A DNA stretch of 64,000 bases from Planococcus plakortidis (GCF_001687605.2 NZ_CP016539.2:2572501-2636500); one strand, 5' to 3'. Positions 35,832-45,840 are shown, counted from the stretch's first letter. Made by a program: numbers and translations. Notes: generated by a model not told the origin, from the sequence alone.

Positions 35832-37244
35832 TCATGAAACGCCGATAAAAACAGCGATGACGAGTGCGACGAGCGCAATGAACAGCCAGCCGACGACCAG
35901 CTTCCAGACGAATTTCACCCATTTTTCATAAGGGATGCCCGCCACCGCCAAATAACCCATTAACGCAGCGGATGTCGGGATGATGGAATTGGTGATGCCG
36001 TCTCCGTACTGATACGCGAGCACCGCCACTTGGCGCTCGATAGCCAATAGATCCGATAAAGGCGTCATGATCGGCATCGTCGTTGCCGCCTGGCCGCTTC
36101 CGGAAGGGATGAAGAAGTTGATGACCACTTGCGTGAAGAACATGCCGATGACCGTCAAGGCATTCGGCAAGCCGCTGATGACGCTCGACAAGCCATGGAT
36201 CATCGTATCCATGATGACCCCTTGCTCCATGATCACCAGAATCGCGCGGGCGAACCCGACGATCAAGGCACCGAAGACGACCAGCTTCATGCCGTCGACA
36301 AAGGCGTCGAACATCCGGTTGACACCGAGGTTTCCGACGAGCCCCGCCGCAAAGCCGATGATGACGAACGAAGCTGCAAGTTCAGTCAAATACCATCCCC
36401 ATTCGAATACACCGTAGACATTAATGCCAAGGCCAACCGCCAGGAACACGAACACCATGCCGTGGCGCCAGTTGAATGCACCGAGCGCTTCCGCTTGGTC
36501 TTTTGTCGAGGATTTCTGTGCGCGCTTCTCGATTTCATAGATGACGCTTTGTTTCGGGTCTTTCTTCACTTTCGCCGCATAACGCATGACGTACCAGATC
36601 GCGAAGCCGAGGAAGAAGATATACGCCCCGAAGCGGAAGCCGATTCCAGAGAAAATCTGCAACTCGGCGATGCCTTGTGCAATCCCGACAGTGAATGGGT
36701 TAAGCATGCCCCCGATAAAACCGGACGCTGCACCGAGCGAGACCATCGCAGTTCCGGTCATGGCGTCAAAGCCGATCGCCCGTGCCACGGCAATGCCGAT
36801 CGGCACGAAGATGATGACTTCTTCCGCCATGCCGATCGTGGCACCAAGGACCGAAAACAGGGTCATGATGATCGGGATAAGAAACTTTTCACGCTTCTCG
36901 AGCTTGTCGACCACTTTGGCGATTCCGGATTCGATCGCCCCTGTCGCCCGGATGATGCCGAATGCGCCACCGACCAGGAAGATATAGAAGATGATGCTGG
37001 AAGCTTCGGACATGCCCGTCGGAATCGCCTTGAACAATTCAAAGAAGCCGACCGGGCTCTGTTCCACTTCCGCGAAGGAATTATCGATGACGACCGTGCG
37101 CCCATCCACTTCCTCCCGTTCGTATTGCCCCGCAGGAATTAAGTACGAAGCGACCATCGCGGCAATCATAATCAAAAATAGAATCGCGTATGTATGCGGA
37201 ACCTTGCCTCCGCTTTTTTTAAGCTTTTCGGGTTTGGCCGTCAT
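35832..37244 (-). CDS. YfcC family transporter
   Basis: 470 residues with about twelve helices, of the YfcC/ArsB-NhaD-like superfamily (arginine/ornithine or dicarboxylate-type carriers). Family blocks: HTYAILFLIMIAAMVASYLIPAG region at the N-terminus, GMAEEVIIFVPIGIAVARA, and NFFIPSGSGQAATTMPIMTPL. Likely takes up amino acids or short peptides. ATG 37244 has GGAGG upstream and overlaps the epimerase stop codon (ATGA), so the two form a catabolic pair. Confidence 0.87.
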   Translation of the reverse strand: MTAKPEKLKKSGGKVPHTYAILFLIMIAAMVASYLIPAGQYEREEVDGRTVVIDNSFAEVEQSPVGFFELFKAIPTGMSEASSIIFYIFLVGGAFGIIRATGAIESGIAKVVDKLEKREKFLIPIIMTLFSVLGATIGMAEEVIIFVPIGIAVARAIGFDAMTGTAMVSLGAASGFIGGMLNPFTVGIAQGIAELQIFSGIGFRFGAYIFFLGFAIWYVMRYAAKVKKDPKQSVIYEIEKRAQKSSTKDQAEALGAFNWRHGMVFVFLAVGLGINVYGVFEWGWYLTELAASFVIIGFAAGLVGNLGVNRMFDAFVDGMKLVVFGALIVGFARAILVIMEQGVIMDTMIHGLSSVISGLPNALTVIGMFFTQVVINFFIPSGSGQAATTMPIMTPLSDLLAIERQVAVLAYQYGDGITNSIIPTSAALMGYLAVAGIPYEKWVKFVWKLVVGWLFIALVALVIAVFIGVS

Positions 37245-38365
37245 GCATTGTTCCCTCCTACGCTGCAAGATGTGACCGTCAATTTCTTCAGCTTCTCGGC
37301 ATCCACTTCAATGCCAAGCCCTGGCTTGCCGCTTAAAAGCACATGCGGATGCTCATATTTCAAGTCGCCGATTTCTTCGCTGAATAAAAGTGGGCCAGTC
37401 AGTTCCGTACTTTCGATATTGATCCGTGACATCGCCGCGTGATAGCCGGCGCTCGACGCCACGGACGACTCCACCATCGAGCCGATCTGGCACAGCATGC
37501 CCGCCGCTTCTGCGGTTTTCGCCATCTGTACGGCATGGAAGATACCGCCGCATTTCATCAATTTGATGTTGATGACATCAGCCGCATCGAGACGGATGAT
37601 TTCGAGCAAATCTTCCATAGACTGCACGGTCTCATCTGCCATGATCGGTACGGCCGTTTTCTGCCGAACTTCTGCCAAACCGCGGATATCCCCCATGCGG
37701 ATCGGCTGTTCGACCCAGCTGAGACCCGCCGCTTCCAGCTGGCGGATAGCCGCTACCGCTGTCCCGACCGATTTCCACCCCTGGTTGACATCCACCCGGA
37801 TCGGCATTTCGGGACCGACTTCCTGGCGCACAGCCAAAATACGTTCCACGTCCAGTTGTGCATTTCCCGCCCCGACTTTCAATTTCAATGATCCATACCC
37901 AGCTTCAACGGCCTGTCTCGCTTTGTCCGCCATGATTTCAGGCGCTTCGATGCTCAAGACACGCGGGTAGGAAAGATGCTCTTTCGATTGCCCGCCAAGT
38001 AAATTATAGACCGGCTGTCCCGCAGCCTTCCCCATCAAATCATAGCAAGCGATATCGACCGCGGCTTTCGCGGCCGGGTTGCCCGCCAAAATTCCGTTCA
38101 TCTTATGGTGAATCGCTTCAATATCGAATGGGTTCATGCCGATCACGGCCGGCAGGAACAATTCCTTCAACACTTCATAGCTTGCCGTGAAATACTCGCC
38201 TGTCACGTGCTCGTCCGGCACCGCCTCCCCGTAACCGACCAAGCCATTATCCGTTTCCAGTTCGAGGATCAAGGACGGCATATCCGGATAGGTCGCATAG
38301 GAGATGATGAATGGTTCATGCAACGGAAAGCGCACTGCATGCAATCGTGCTTGAGTGATTTTCAT
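37241..38365 (-). CDS. dipeptide epimerase (enolase superfamily)
   Basis: 374 residues. Every catalytic position of the L-Ala-D/L-Glu epimerase group is present: the lysine pair K161-x-K163 (SLKLKVG), metal ligands D192 (DVNQ), E219 (WVEQP) and D244 (ADETV), and the opposite lysine K268 (NIKLMKCGG). Spacing matches YkfB-type enzymes. It likely epimerises murein-derived or other dipeptides; muconate cycloisomerase is the alternative. Divergent from the M20 hydrolase. Confidence 0.88.
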   Translation of the reverse strand: MKITQARLHAVRFPLHEPFIISYATYPDMPSLILELETDNGLVGYGEAVPDEHVTGEYFTASYEVLKELFLPAVIGMNPFDIEAIHHKMNGILAGNPAAKAAVDIACYDLMGKAAGQPVYNLLGGQSKEHLSYPRVLSIEAPEIMADKARQAVEAGYGSLKLKVGAGNAQLDVERILAVRQEVGPEMPIRVDVNQGWKSVGTAVAAIRQLEAAGLSWVEQPIRMGDIRGLAEVRQKTAVPIMADETVQSMEDLLEIIRLDAADVINIKLMKCGGIFHAVQMAKTAEAAGMLCQIGSMVESSVASSAGYHAAMSRINIESTELTGPLLFSEEIGDLKYEHPHVLLSGKPGLGIEVDAEKLKKLTVTSCSVGGNNA

Positions 38366-38435
38366 AATGAAGCCCCCAATTATAAGTAGTCTTGTATGAT
38401 TATACTATAAAAACTTTTGAAATAGCGTAATAATT

Positions 38436-38464
38436 TTGATGCTTCCTGAAATAGGGCGTATAAT
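38436..38464 (+). promoter_or_regulatory. M20 hydrolase promoter
   Basis: TTGATG (38436-38441), 17-bp spacer, TATAAT (38459-38464). Confidence 0.75.
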
Positions 38465-38514
38465 GGCGTCAGTGTGTTTGTAAAATTAATTCAGGATAAA
38501 GGAGTTTATGATTG

Positions 38515-39714
38515 ATGAGCTTATTAAAACAAACCGATATATTAATCGATTCCCTTCAAGAGGAAATGGTGGATATCCGCCGGCATCTTCACATGCATCC
38601 CGAACTGTCACACCAGGAAGTGGAAACTCCCGCTTATATCGCAGACCGCTTAGAGGAAATGGGTGTCGAAGTGCGCCGTGGCGTCGGCGGCCGCGGAGTC
38701 GTCGGCACGATCCGCGGCGGCAAGCCCGGGAAGACTATCGCGTTCCGCGCCGATTTCGATGCGCTGCCGATCGACGACCAAAAAGAGGTTTCCTATAAAT
38801 CGACGATCCCCGGCGTCATGCACGCGTGCGGCCATGACGGCCACACCGCTGGCCTCCTCGGTTTCGCGAAAGCGATGATGGCCATTCAAGACGACCTGCC
38901 CGGCACAATTGTGCTGATCCACCAATTCGGCGAAGAACTGTCACCAGGAGGCGCACGCGCGATGATCGAAGACGGCTGCCTCGACGGCGTCGATCTCGTA
39001 TTCGGCGCACATCTCCAAAGCAAGATGGAATCCGGCAAAGTCTATCTACGCGATGGCTATTTGCAAGCTTCTGAAGATGCCATCAAAATCAATGTCTACG
39101 GCTCCGGTACCCACGGCGCCGAACCGCATACCGGCATCGACCCGATCTTAGCCGCGAGCCACATCATGGTCGCACTGCAATCGATCGTCAGCCGCAATGC
39201 CGACCCGCTGAAAGAACTTGTCGTATCGATCGGCAAATTCCATGCTGGAGACGCCGATAACGTCATCCCGAGTAAAGCGGTCATGGAAGGCACGATCCGC
39301 GTATTCGATCCGGAACTGCGCAAACTCGCCAGCGAACGCGTGCGCGGAGTCGCTGAAAACGTCGCCGCTGCCATGGGCGCACGCGCTGAAGTGATTGTCG
39401 AAACCGGCTACGACTCGCTATGGAACCACCCGGAAGCGGCAGAAATCGTCCGTACATCCGCACGCCCTGTCGTCGGTGAGGACAATGTCATCGACATCGA
39501 CCCGATCATGCCGGTCGAGGATTTTGCGTATTACACACAAGTGAAGCCCGGTGCATACTTTTTTGTCGGCGCTAAAATGGCAGACGAAGCACTTGTCTAT
39601 CCGCATCATCATGAAAACTTCGATTTCAATGAAGACGCGATGAATACGGCGGCAAAAGTGTTTGCTTCCATCTATTTCAACGCCCAGCACGCAGAAACTG
39701 ATTCTGCCAAATAA
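38515..39714 (+). CDS. M20 family amidohydrolase (N-acyl amino acid / aminoacylase type)
   Basis: 399 residues, M20D subfamily. Metal residues: C105 and H107 in ACGHDGHTAG, the glutamates of FGEELSPGGA, and a late histidine in YPHHHENFDFNED. N-terminal IRRHLHMHPELSHQEVET is diagnostic. It hydrolyses N-acyl or amino-acid conjugates. ATG 38515 with GGAG nine bases upstream; TTG three bases earlier possible. The promoter is divergent from the dipeptide epimerase/YfcC pair, suggesting one scavenging locus. Confidence 0.9.
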   Translation: MSLLKQTDILIDSLQEEMVDIRRHLHMHPELSHQEVETPAYIADRLEEMGVEVRRGVGGRGVVGTIRGGKPGKTIAFRADFDALPIDDQKEVSYKSTIPGVMHACGHDGHTAGLLGFAKAMMAIQDDLPGTIVLIHQFGEELSPGGARAMIEDGCLDGVDLVFGAHLQSKMESGKVYLRDGYLQASEDAIKINVYGSGTHGAEPHTGIDPILAASHIMVALQSIVSRNADPLKELVVSIGKFHAGDADNVIPSKAVMEGTIRVFDPELRKLASERVRGVAENVAAAMGARAEVIVETGYDSLWNHPEAAEIVRTSARPVVGEDNVIDIDPIMPVEDFAYYTQVKPGAYFFVGAKMADEALVYPHHHENFDFNEDAMNTAAKVFASIYFNAQHAETDSAK

Positions 39715-39720
39715 TAAAGC

Positions 39721-39755
39721 AAATCCCCTTCAGCTGATCGCTGGAGGGGGATTTT
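39721..39755 (+). terminator. M20 hydrolase terminator
   Basis: AAATCCCCtTCAGC / GCTGGAGGGGGATTT with a five-base loop, followed by TATTTT. Confidence 0.85.
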
Positions 39756-40072
39756 ATTTTAAGCTAACCGGAATATAGTGCGAGTGAGACGGGTGAGCGA
39801 GGTATATTGTTCATTGGTTGCTTCATCTTCAAGCAGCCGCCACCCGCTTTGGGCATACCTCCCGCCCATGGGCGCGGTTCGGCTTTTTATTTCACTGGAT
39901 ATTGCATGTGAGGAAGTGTCGCTGTTAATTGACTTCATTCGGTTGTGGAGAGGCTTAATAGGACTCGATAGATACTAGGATGTTTATTTAATTTGTATTT
40001 TCAAGGCTGTCCAAAACTATTCATGCTAATCTCAGTGACGGATGAATTTCATTTCCACCTACACCTAGAGAT

Positions 40073-40186
40073 GAAGCGTAAAGGGGCGACTCCGGGAGGA
40101 TTAGCGAGACAATTGAGACCCTGCAGGAGCGTTAGCGACGAAGCGGCTCAATGCGAGCCCTCTGGAAAGCGTCCCCTTGAAGCGCA
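40073..40186 (+). repeat. family A core repeat, degenerate copy without flanking duplication
   Basis: GAAGCGTAAAGGGGCGACTCC...TTAGCGAGACAATTGAGACCCTGCAGGAGC...GCGACGAAGCGGCTC...GCGAGCCCTCTGGAAAGCG follows the core of the terminator-flanked elements, but the outer ends and the doubled terminator are absent. It lies in the gap 39756-40225, where I see no gene. Confidence 0.6.
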
Positions 40187-40225
40187 ATCTCCCCCCTACT
40201 CGCCCTTACTCTTCATATGCCAAAA

Positions 40226-40258
40226 ACACCCGCACAGCCCAATGAGCTGTGCGGGTGT
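40226..40258 (-). terminator. kbl terminator
   Basis: ACACCCGCACAGC / GCTGTGCGGGTGT stem; on the minus strand it is followed by TTTT. Confidence 0.85.
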
Positions 40259-40262
40259 CGTG

Positions 40263-41453
40263 TTACTTGATGACATTCAGTTCCTTGCCGACTTTTGCGT
40301 AGATCTCAATCGCTTCGTCGAGCATTTCTTTCGTATGTGCCGCTGTAGGCATGTTGCGTACACGGCCCGTGCCGCGTGGGACCGTCGGGAAGACGATCGA
40401 TTTCGCGTAGACGCCTTCTTCGAACAGGCGCTTCGAGAACTGCTGGGTCAATTTCTCGTCGCCGATGATGCATGGCGTAATCGGTGTTTCGGATTCGCCG
40501 ATATCAAAGCCAAGCTCTTTCAAGCCTTTCTTCAAATAATCGCCGTTGTCCCAAAGCTTGTCGTGAAGTTCTGTCGAGTCGATGATCTTTTGGACCGCAG
40601 CAGTCGTCGCTGCCACATCCCCTGGTGTTACCGCTGTCGAGAACAAGAACGGGCGGGAGCGCACGCGCAGCCAGTCGATCAGGTTTTTCTTGCCGGCCAC
40701 ATAGCCGCCGACCACGCCGACTGCTTTCGAGAGCGTGCCCATTTGCATATCGACTTCTTTTTCCAAGCCGAAATGCTTCACGGTGCCTTTCCCTTTGCCC
40801 GTAACGCCAGATCCGTGCGCGTCATCGACGTATGTGATCAAGTCGAACTCTTTTGCGATTTCCACGATTTCCGGAAGCTTCGCGATATCACCGTCCATTG
40901 AGAAGACGCCATCCGTGATGACCATCACTTTGTTGTAAAGGCCGGATTCAGTCGCTTCTTTTGCTTTCTGGCGCAGGTCTTCCATATCAGAGTGTTTGAA
41001 CGCGATGATTTTCGCTTTCGACAAGCGGCAGCCGTCGATGATCGACGCATGGTTCAATTGATCGGACAGGATGGCATCGTTTTTATCCATGACTGCAGAA
41101 ATTGCCGCCATATTGCAGTTAAAGCCGGATTGGAATGAAATCGCCGCTTCTGTTCCTTTGAACTCAGCCAATTTTTCTTCCAATTCCACATGCAAGTCGA
41201 GCGTGCCGTTGATGGTACGGACAGCGCCAGCGCCGACTCCGTATTTTTCGACCGCTTTGATCGCTACTTTCTTCAAGTCTTCATCTGTTGCAAGCCCCAG
41301 GTAGTTGTTTGATGACAAGTTGATCAGGTCCTTGCCACCGATTTTAATAATCGCTCCGTTCGGTCCTTCTACCGGATCGATCTCATTATATAAGCCTTGA
41401 TCTTTCAATTCCGTTAAGTTTTCTTCCAAAAACGCCTCTAATTTTTTCGACAC
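40263..41453 (-). CDS. kbl: glycine C-acetyltransferase (2-amino-3-ketobutyrate CoA ligase)
   Basis: 396 residues, alpha-oxoamine synthase family. PLP lysine K243 in [13 protein letters not shown]; the [11 protein letters not shown] block holds the PLP-ring aspartate and histidine. Cleaves 2-amino-3-ketobutyrate with CoA into glycine and acetyl-CoA, the step after Tdh. GTG start at 41453 behind AAAGGAAGAGG; an upstream ATG at 41498 adds 15 unlikely residues. Usually next to tdh; here separated by about 7 kb. Confidence 0.93.
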   Translation of the reverse strand: MSKKLEAFLEENLTELKDQGLYNEIDPVEGPNGAIIKIGGKDLINLSSNNYLGLATDEDLKKVAIKAVEKYGVGAGAVRTINGTLDLHVELEEKLAEFKGTEAAISFQSGFNCNMAAISAVMDKNDAILSDQLNHASIIDGCRLSKAKIIAFKHSDMEDLRQKAKEATESGLYNKVMVITDGVFSMDGDIAKLPEIVEIAKEFDLITYVDDAHGSGVTGKGKGTVKHFGLEKEVDMQMGTLSKAVGVVGGYVAGKKNLIDWLRVRSRPFLFSTAVTPGDVAATTAAVQKIIDSTELHDKLWDNGDYLKKGLKELGFDIGESETPITPCIIGDEKLTQQFSKRLFEEGVYAKSIVFPTVPRGTGRVRNMPTAAHTKEMLDEAIEIYAKVGKELNVIK

Positions 41454-41548
41454 AGTCCTCTTCCTTTCAAAAAACGAATTCTGACTCCATCTTATCACAC
41501 CGCCATTTTTTCCAAAAGAAAAAGCAGGCCTAAGACGGCCGCTCCTCT

Positions 41549-42991
41549 TTATGCTAATTCAGATGCTGTTTTCCGTTCTTTCTGGAAGCGGAAATAATAG
41601 ACGGCCCCTAAGAGCAAAATCATCGCCAATAAAATAGCCACAAGAATCCATAATGCTTGTTCGAACGGAACATTTCCTTCAAAGCCGAAAATCGACTCTC
41701 TCAATGCTTTGATTGCATACGTCATGGGGGAATATGGGTGGACAGCTTGGAAAAAGCCATTCGTCAATTGGATCGGAAAGGTTCCTTCACTGGCACCAAG
41801 CTGCAAAACCAACAGCAAGATTCCCAGGAAGTTTCCCACTTTATCGAATGCAGCAACCAAAACAGACAAGATGAACATCCACGTATTCGAAATGACAAAG
41901 AGAATCAACAGGAAAGACCCTAGATTTTCCACAGGGATATCCAAGACTTTCAATATGAACACAGCTAATAAAGCCGCTTGGAACGTTCCCTGTGCCAATA
42001 TGACCGATAGTTTACTGCCCCACCAAATAAGCAGTGTCGTCGATTCACGGTCGCGTGTCCGGAAAGGATAAATGGTCGAAAAAGCGATTGCCCCGACAAA
42101 CAAGCTGAGCGCAATAATATAAGGCGCAAAGCTCTGGCCATAGTTTTCGACTTCAGTTACGGTCTCTTTATTTACCTCCACGGGTTCGCTGATGAGCTTG
42201 GCATTTGCCGTTTCAAACGCATACGCTGAAATTTCTTCCGACGCTGCGGACAACTCATCGCTCAAACTCGCTGATCCACTGCCTAATTCATCGATGCCTT
42301 GGCTGATCTGCTTGTTTCCTTCGATTAGTTTTTCAAGCTCTGCAGCTAGCGGTGAAGGTGCTTGGGCGGCAAGGGCTTCCATGCCATCCCCTAATTGCCC
42401 TGCCGATTCTGCCAGCTGCTCCGCTCCATCCGCTAACTCCCCTGCACCGGATGAAGCTTCTTTATAGCCGTCATTCATGTCGTTTACCGTTTCAAATACT
42501 TTTTCGGTGTATAATTCCCGGACTTCGGAAGCTACTGCCGTTTCCACGGCCAAGATGCTTTGGTCCGCAATCGATTTACCAGAGTAACTATACCCTGGAT
42601 TGGTCTCCACATCCAAAGCCATTTCTTTCGGCTCGTCGGTCAAAAGTGAGGAAGCATTACTCGAAAAATCTTCGGGCAAAGTAATGGAAGCATAATAATC
42701 CCCTTTGACCACACCAGCATGTGCTTCATCACTTCCGACGAAATGCCATTCAAAATCATCATTGCCTTTAAGCTCGGCCACAATCTCCTCACCGATATGA
42801 ATGCTTTCCCCTTCTAATTCAACTTCTTGGTCTTCATTGACGACCGCAATTGGAAGATCCTCCGTTTTTCCATATGGATCCCACATTGAGGTCAAAAACG
42901 AGGCGCTGTAAATAACCGGTAAAAACATGACGGCTATTAGCGAGATAATCAGCATTTTTTTCGAGAAAACCGTTTTCAGTTCATGAATCAT
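41549..42991 (-). CDS. YhgE/Pip-type ABC-2 membrane protein
   Basis: 480 residues. One N-terminal helix, a long extracytoplasmic part (about 35-275) with a coiled-coil region of repeating GAxxLADG-like units ([21 protein letters not shown]), then five C-terminal helices. This YhgE/Pip architecture is shared with phage infection proteins and ESX-type transport components; role here unknown. ATG 42991 overlaps the MarR gene stop (ATGA), implying that the regulator controls it. Shorter than the usual 700 or more residues. Confidence 0.85.
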   Translation of the reverse strand: MIHELKTVFSKKMLIISLIAVMFLPVIYSASFLTSMWDPYGKTEDLPIAVVNEDQEVELEGESIHIGEEIVAELKGNDDFEWHFVGSDEAHAGVVKGDYYASITLPEDFSSNASSLLTDEPKEMALDVETNPGYSYSGKSIADQSILAVETAVASEVRELYTEKVFETVNDMNDGYKEASSGAGELADGAEQLAESAGQLGDGMEALAAQAPSPLAAELEKLIEGNKQISQGIDELGSGSASLSDELSAASEEISAYAFETANAKLISEPVEVNKETVTEVENYGQSFAPYIIALSLFVGAIAFSTIYPFRTRDRESTTLLIWWGSKLSVILAQGTFQAALLAVFILKVLDIPVENLGSFLLILFVISNTWMFILSVLVAAFDKVGNFLGILLLVLQLGASEGTFPIQLTNGFFQAVHPYSPMTYAIKALRESIFGFEGNVPFEQALWILVAILLAMILLLGAVYYFRFQKERKTASELA

Positions 42992-43446
42992 TGTTTGTCG
43001 CCGTCCTTCTTCATTTTTAAGCATTTTACGATTTCGTCCAATTGGCTAGTGAACTTTATGATCTCATCACCTGTAAAGCGTTCCGCCAGCAACTCATTCA
43101 GATTTTCAAAGATGACTGTCTCGCTAATCACCAATAGTTCCGTTCCTTTTTGAGTAATTGAAATGGCTTTTTTACGTAAATCCTGATTAGTCAATATGGC
43201 AATCAAGCCATCTTGCTCCAATTTCTTGATCCGGTTGGAAATGGCTGTTTTAAAGACTCCCTGGATATCCGCGATCTCACTTTGGGAAATGGCTGGATTT
43301 TTTTTGATGATCCGCAAAGTCTGCAATTGTTGCGGAGAATAGGCTTTTAACTCTTCATGATTAGCGAATATATCTGCTACATAGGCATTTACTTCCAAAA
43401 TGGCTTCACTGAATTTCGAGTACGCCGTGAATAGTTCCTGAGACAT
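42988..43446 (-). CDS. MarR family transcriptional regulator
   Basis: 152 residues, winged helix. Recognition region NPAISQSEIADIQGVFKTAISNRIKKLEQDGLI is typical (about 50-82), with the wing at NQDLRKKAISIT. Co-transcribed with the YhgE/Pip gene, and its own promoter region has a perfect 9-9 palindrome, so it probably represses its own operon. Ligand unknown. Confidence 0.88.
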   Translation of the reverse strand: MSQELFTAYSKFSEAILEVNAYVADIFANHEELKAYSPQQLQTLRIIKKNPAISQSEIADIQGVFKTAISNRIKKLEQDGLIAILTNQDLRKKAISITQKGTELLVISETVIFENLNELLAERFTGDEIIKFTSQLDEIVKCLKMKKDGDKQ

Positions 43447-43448
43447 TA

Positions 43449-43497
43449 GTATACCCCCTGTACTTATTTCTTTTTATAGTACACCCACTGTACTATA
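43449..43497 (-). promoter_or_regulatory. two palindromic operators upstream of the MarR gene
   Basis: Perfect dyad TATAGTACA-cccac-TGTACTATA at 43475-43497, and a second, imperfect AGTATA-ccccc-TGTACT at 43449-43465. They lie immediately upstream of the start codon and share the AGTACA/TGTACT half-site. Confidence 0.75.
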
Positions 43498-43556
43498 TAT
43501 TCAAGTATTTACTTCGCTCTTTGCTGTAACGATGGATCTAGCTGTAAAAAACACAG

Positions 43557-43585
43557 CAAAAAAAGAGCGGGCAACTGCCCGCTCT
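43557..43585 (-). terminator. metalloprotease terminator
   Basis: GAGCGGGCA-act-TGCCCGCTC stem, with a T-run on the minus strand. Confidence 0.85.
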
Positions 43586-43594
43586 CATCATCAC

Positions 43595-45706
43595 TTATTT
43601 TTTGTTATTGCCTTTTCCTTTACCTTTGCTTTTATCTTCTTTGTACAACACTTCGTACGTAAATTCTTTTGCTTCTTTCTGGTCCGGCGCTGCAGCATAA
43701 GAAGTGATCATTTTCAAATTGCCTTCACGCAGCACTTGCTGCAAGTCTAGCGCTTCTTTGTCCGTCACGTTGAACGGATCGACATTGAATACGCGTTGCT
43801 TGCCGTTTTTCTTCGTTTGGATGAATGTCGTCGTGAAGTCGACGTACTCGCCTTTCAACTGGCCGAGTGACTGGAATGGCTCTGTAGACGTTCCATCTGC
43901 TGAGAAATCACCCAGTCGGATATCTTTGATGAACCAGCCTGCTTCGTTAGAACCCCAGTCCGTTAAGTTGCGGAACGATACCAATACATCTTGCCCTGCG
44001 TATGCCGACAAATCGAATGTTTCAGTAGACCAATTCGTTTTCTCGCCTGTGAAACCTGGCAAATTGTCTTTAATCGTCGGGTAGCCTTCTTCCACTACAT
44101 CGTCGCGTGTGTTTTCGTTGCCGAGTGATTTCCACGTTTCGCCGTTATCCGTAGACACTTGAACTGTCGCGAAATCCCATTGCTCTTCGATATTGTAATA
44201 ATGCTCAAAGCTCAAGGTCGGGTTTTCAACTGGTACTGTTGCCCCGAAGATCAAGGCTTGGTCTGCTTCATCACCGTTATTCGGATGAAGCACTTGCTCG
44301 GAAGCGTCAAGCGGGTTGGCGACCGTTTTCCATTGCAATGGCAGGAAATCGACGCCATCGAACTTCATGCCGCGCACGGTGCGGTCCAAATCGAATTCCT
44401 TGAAGTCGCCGCCCCATGCCGGAACGCCTTCTTTTTCAAAGGTTTTTGCTTTCTCGAAATCGACGGTCTTGCCGCGGACACCGTCACCGACCGGCAGTTC
44501 GCGCAAATCGATGCTGTCGAACTTATAATCCTTGCTGACCGTGTCGTCATCCAAAGTCAATGCCGTCATGAAGTCCTGGTACAGTTCAGTGAATGTTTTG
44601 TTTGTGCCATAGTCTTCAAGCACTTTGTCGACACTCGCCATGCCTTGTGTCGTGCCATCAGTCGCCAGCTCACGGATGAACTCCTGGCCGAACTTGTCGT
44701 ACATGTAAAGCGTGAACAAGTAAACCTGTCCGTAGTCCGCGATCGTTTCAGGACCTGTTGCAGCTGTTCCATGCTCATCCCAGTTGACGAGCGAGTTTTC
44801 CGGGTGGTCCAAATAGAAGTTGATCGACCCTTCGCCGTGCCCGTAGCCGCCAAGGAATTCAGAGAATGTCGACATGCCTTCGTTGAGCCATGTTTCTTCG
44901 GCGCCGTCGTTATCGGCTTGGATCAAATGCTGAAGTTCGTGGATTGTCGTCCCAAAGAATGTGTTCTCCAAACGCGTTTCCCATGAATTCGTGTCGATCG
45001 TGATGATGTTGCGGTCCGTGTAGTTCTCAAGCGTCTGCCAGAAGAAGCCGGCTACGAAGAACGGATAGGACGGGTTGTTCCAGCCTTCGTCCTGGACGTT
45101 ATCGACGAGCATGATGACTTTATCAGATCCTTCATAATACCCTTCCGGTAAGCCGACCATGCCAGGAAGCGGCGAATTCGAGCCATCGAGTGAATCCGGA
45201 GTGCCGAAGAAATCGGTCGCTTTCGGATAGATATTGCTGTCGAATTCAGCCTTCAATTTATCCACTTGCGCTTGCGTGACGACATCAGCCGGTTTCGGGT
45301 TGTTCGGGCCGTATGCCAAGTCATTAGCAACCCAGATTTCCACGTTATCTCCTACGCTGCGTAGCGTAAATTCCTTGAATTCCAAGTTGCGGTTCAAAAA
45401 TAGCTTCGTGCCACCGTCATAAGTGAAATGTTCGCTTGCCGCAGCATTTTCTTCACCGTCTGCTGTTTCATCATTCAATGCTCCAGCCTGGTCTTTGATA
45501 CGCTGCTCGGCTTCTTTTTGGAACGCCTCGTCATTTGCCAGGCGATTTAGTTCCTGGTCGATGTCGATGCGTTCGCCGTAGCGATCCTCGTCCCAGGCAC
45601 CGAGTGACGGCAACTCCTCGACTGGTGCTGCGCTCGCTGCAGGGGAATATAGGGAAAGCGCCAATGCGCTCGCTGATAGAATAGGGAACCACTTGCTTTT
45701 TTTCAT
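43595..45706 (-). CDS. secreted zinc metalloprotease (M6/immune-inhibitor-A-like)
   Basis: 703 residues. Sec signal peptide (MKKSKW, hydrophobic core, ASA-AP cleavage site at about 27). Zinc motif HELQH at 256-260 and the likely third ligand in WLNEGMSTF (E276). The C-terminal half looks like a beta-sandwich with immune-inhibitor-A-type repeats (TVQVSTDNGETWKSLG, VLVSFRNLTDWGSNEAGWFI) and ends in a basic KSKGKGKG tail. Probably an extracellular degradative protease. ATG 45706 has AAGGAG; the longer frame to 45823 is not supported. Confidence 0.85.
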   Translation of the reverse strand: MKKSKWFPILSASALALSLYSPAASAAPVEELPSLGAWDEDRYGERIDIDQELNRLANDEAFQKEAEQRIKDQAGALNDETADGEENAAASEHFTYDGGTKLFLNRNLEFKEFTLRSVGDNVEIWVANDLAYGPNNPKPADVVTQAQVDKLKAEFDSNIYPKATDFFGTPDSLDGSNSPLPGMVGLPEGYYEGSDKVIMLVDNVQDEGWNNPSYPFFVAGFFWQTLENYTDRNIITIDTNSWETRLENTFFGTTIHELQHLIQADNDGAEETWLNEGMSTFSEFLGGYGHGEGSINFYLDHPENSLVNWDEHGTAATGPETIADYGQVYLFTLYMYDKFGQEFIRELATDGTTQGMASVDKVLEDYGTNKTFTELYQDFMTALTLDDDTVSKDYKFDSIDLRELPVGDGVRGKTVDFEKAKTFEKEGVPAWGGDFKEFDLDRTVRGMKFDGVDFLPLQWKTVANPLDASEQVLHPNNGDEADQALIFGATVPVENPTLSFEHYYNIEEQWDFATVQVSTDNGETWKSLGNENTRDDVVEEGYPTIKDNLPGFTGEKTNWSTETFDLSAYAGQDVLVSFRNLTDWGSNEAGWFIKDIRLGDFSADGTSTEPFQSLGQLKGEYVDFTTTFIQTKKNGKQRVFNVDPFNVTDKEALDLQQVLREGNLKMITSYAAAPDQKEAKEFTYEVLYKEDKSKGKGKGNNKK

Positions 45707-45803
45707 GAATATGTATCTCCTTCCAGAAATATCAGAATATTTTTTCTTTATAAAGATTACCACTTCTTTCGTTCTCACAGAATAGTGTAAATTATTTATT
45801 TCG

Positions 45804-45840
45804 CTATCCGAAATAAAGGACATAAGTTATATTCGGATAG
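45804..45840. promoter_or_regulatory. inverted repeat upstream of the metalloprotease
   Basis: CTATCCGAA (45804-45812) and TTCGGATAG (45832-45840) are perfect 9-bp arms about 100 bp ahead of the start codon. Either an operator or an RNA hairpin; no regulator is adjacent. Confidence 0.45.

Noticed and set aside
36129-37142. Antisense frame of 337 codons over the yfcC-type gene
   Set aside because: Extremely Asp/Arg/His-rich, no ribosome site, overlaps a clear membrane protein gene.
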